Of a stretch of DNA of 64,000 nt, positions 61,941-64,000 are shown piece by piece (position 1 is the stretch's first letter; each line of letters begins with the position of its first letter). Under the pieces are notes generated by a model. The model searched no databases and was not told the DNA's origin. It saw only the letters and a list, made by a program, of their open reading frames with translations. The position numbers were made by a program, and so were the translations under genes. The DNA lies in contig NC_049993.1 in NCBI RefSeq assembly GCF_000003815.2, positions 7,935,762 through 7,999,761 on the forward strand. The letters are read 5' to 3'. The DNA comes from Branchiostoma floridae (lineage: Eukaryota; Chordata; Leptocardii; Amphioxiformes; Branchiostomatidae).

Positions 61941-63169
61941 ACGTACGCGTGTGCATGTTCGTACGCACGTATGTATGTGCGTGCTAGCGTACCCAGCTAT
62001 ATGCTACCATGTCCCATGTGGAAAAATGGATCACAAGACTTCAATCTTTTGGCACTTGAATTGAATTCCTGAACCCCCTGCAAGGTTTGTATGTGAGTGT
62101 CAGCCGGGTGAATGTCAGCTGCTCTAGTAGGCACCATGACAGAAATGTCACTTCCAGGGGCGCCGTGCGATAACAACGTTCAGCAAATCAGCACTAAGGA
62201 CAGGAGCGTGGCCTAGTATCTATTCTGTCCTACTCCAACTCCGACTAGCTCCTCTGGTCGTGTCCCTGGCTAGTAATTAGTAGGGAAACTTTCAGAGGAG
62301 CTAACGGGAGCTAAAATACGACGGATACTAAGCTAACAATATCGTACTATACAGTATACTGTCTAATAAATCTATCCTCGCACTCTAGATCTCTAGCCTG
62401 GTCGGTACCCACCCCACCCTAGCCCCAGCCGGTTCGTTCATCCGATCACTTCCGTGTCAAGCAGTGTAGCACGCGCACCCTTTTACGTCATTTACTATCA
62501 ATTGTTTCTAAAATACTTAATTAAACGGGATCAAACTCGTTTCTCTATCAACGGGTGCCAGGCTATTTGACATTGAAGCCATAAGAGGGGCGAAGGATAC
62601 CAGGCTAGACAGGGCGAGGGAAGGGTGGAGAATTGATAAAGCTTTAAGGTACTGAACAAGTTAATAAAGTCAGAGAGTTTGACGTCTATTAATGCTGAGT
62701 CCATTTACACGTGTAAACCCAAGTTACTTGATGAACTATTTACATCAAATGGCAATGGTCCACTTTTAACTATAAATATGACAAAATGCATTCTGAATTG
62801 TTTTGAGAAATGCAAGACAAAGGAGTTTTGTAATCTGTGCTACTATATAAGAGAAGCTATCAATAAATAGATATAGAGTGATCTGTTATCATATCAGGAA
62901 CTCTATCTATTCGCAGTAACGATTCTACTGTATTTCCCCCGAACGACCGTTATGTTGCAGCGGATCGCTCTCGAGCAATACCGTTTGCGGGAAGTCCAAT
63001 ATAACCTTGGCGTTTACCCGCGGGGACATGTCGGGCAGTTAAGCGTGAATGATATTCGTGCTGCGGTGACCTATGACCCAGAACCATCCATCCCGGCCGG
63101 CTCGGCAAATTGAGCGCAGGTTGCTGACACTGTGACGGTAGCGCCTGGCTGCGCCGACACCCTTCCCAC

Positions 63170-63289
63170 CCCTACACTTAAATACAGCAGTCCGCATCGG
63201 ACTTCTACACAACGCGGACTCCGGGCCGTCTTGCATTGCCGTGGGTTGAGCTATGCAGACAGGACTGTACGGGGGAGTGTCTATACAAC
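63170..63289 (+). promoter_or_regulatory. Possible promoter / 5' UTR of the second MOLO1-like gene
   Basis: A TATA-like CTTAAATACAG lies near 63177, about 110 bases before the ATG at 63290, in a GC-richer stretch than its surroundings. No initiator is obvious. Confidence 0.3.
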
Positions 63290-63476
63290 ATGTCCACCGT
63301 GGTGAGAGCGCTGTTAGTGACGGCTCTAGCCTGGGCTGCGTGTGTCGCCGCCGCTAAGAACATCAGTAAGGATGTGGTGGTGGAGAGGTGTGGAGAGTTC
63401 CAGATCTCCTCGCTCTGTGATCCGTACAAGGCTCTGACTGACAGAGAGGTGTCACGAGTACTTGACTCCATCTCAG
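63290..63476 (+). CDS. First exon of a second MOLO1-like membrane protein (runs off window)
   Basis: ATG at 63290 begins a signal peptide (MSTVVRALLVTALAWAACVA), then VERCGEFQISSLCDPYKALT and REVSRVLDSIS before the donor CAG|GTAAGA. The layout C..(10-15)..CDP..(I/A)L..(17)..I(S/K) and the phase-1 exon end are the same as in 56051-56267 (VCGHY...VCDPKKIL...AIKG). I therefore call it a tandem paralogue. The remaining exons lie beyond the right edge. I see no second exon up to 64000. Confidence 0.7.
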
Positions 63477-64000
63477 GTAAGAGTGTTATAACGTTACTCC
63501 AGCGCCTAGAGTCCAACTCACTGGTACAAATATCTTATCTATAAGCATATAAAATATATGTATCACTTTTCATGCGTGCTTTAGGCTTTTTATACCTATA
63601 TATGGTGGTAACTAACAAGATGGATGAGGGAAAAGCACTAGAAAGGCGTAAAAAGCATCAAAAAGCATTAAACACCGTCCAAGAACCAACATCTGCTTGG
63701 AGATTAATGGCTTTCCGAAAAATACATCAAATGATACAAGAAATTGTAACATAGTTCTATTCATCGAGAGTGTAGAGGTGTCGCAACATCTTCAAGTTAT
63801 CTTAAGATTCACCCCAGCTGATTAAACTTGATCAACATTTACCGTGCCACCTGCTGTAAGTATTTCAAAATAGCTGATAGATTTTTTGTAGCTTCTGTTT
63901 TATTCAATTTTTGATACGGTTAGGGTTGTTGCCGTTTGACACCAAGTGATGTGTTACACAGCGAATGTCATATATTCCTGTCTACATGCACATGTATGAG
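63477..64000. other. Start of intron 1 of the second MOLO1-like gene
   Basis: A Lys-rich open frame at 63572-63754 has no splice sites or recognisable match and is probably chance. Confidence 0.5.

Larger units (their letters stand above)
60552..63170. other. Spacer between the two MOLO1-like paralogues; no gene recognised
   Basis: Only simple repeats stand out. Short open frames at 61596-61784 and 62679-62870 have no splice context or recognisable content. Confidence 0.5.

Overview
The window looks like one contig from an invertebrate chordate, most likely an amphioxus (Branchiostoma). It has short phase-1 exons separated by 0.2-3 kb introns, many small inverted-repeat elements, CR1/L2/I-like LINE remnants, and Tie-family, mitochondrial P450 and NHL-repeat coding sequences. 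All real genes seen are intron-split. The species is inferred, not proven. Three runs of N interrupt the assembly (19370-19519, 23379-23835, 38015-38114).

Region 1 (511-32338, + strand) is the 3' part of a very large receptor tyrosine kinase gene of the Tie/TEK type; its start lies upstream of the window. The ectodomain repeats the Tie unit Ig-Ig-EGF-EGF-EGF: the last EGF of one unit (511-639), a full unit A (1320-4921) and a full unit B (12117-15624). PAN/apple domains, each followed by one EGF, come after the units. A fibronectin type III domain, a membrane-proximal segment and a transmembrane exon follow. A single 2,564-base exon then encodes about 855 residues of AHNAK-like repeats, and a Tie-type kinase comes after it. 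The kinase has its catalytic residues, but it has DYG instead of DFG and a short activation loop without tyrosines. Exon phases show that the AHNAK-like exon cannot be skipped without destroying the kinase frame. I regard this fusion as the most novel item here.

Region 2 (32339-42959) holds the receptor 3' UTR, a LINE 3' fragment with a 121-bp internal duplication, a broken NHL-repeat gene fragment and otherwise empty sequence.

Region 3 (42960-54094, + strand) is a complete mitochondrial-clan cytochrome P450 of about 555 residues. Its exon after the K-helix is present as two tandem 79-nt copies only 39 nt apart, which must be mutually exclusive and which swap substrate recognition site 5. 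Its last exon is preceded by ten extra copies of its own 3' splice site and first codons in a 55-bp tandem array; using any of these would truncate the C-terminus.

Region 4 (56051-64000, + strand) carries a four-exon, single-pass membrane protein that resembles MOLO1/TPM-domain proteins, and the first exon of a tandem paralogue running off the right edge.

Introns and spacers are packed with inverted-repeat elements in several families, minisatellites, tRNA-derived SINE-like pieces and LINE fragments. A recurrent motif matching the core of the vertebrate RE1/NRSE silencer is scattered through the receptor introns and the right-hand spacer.
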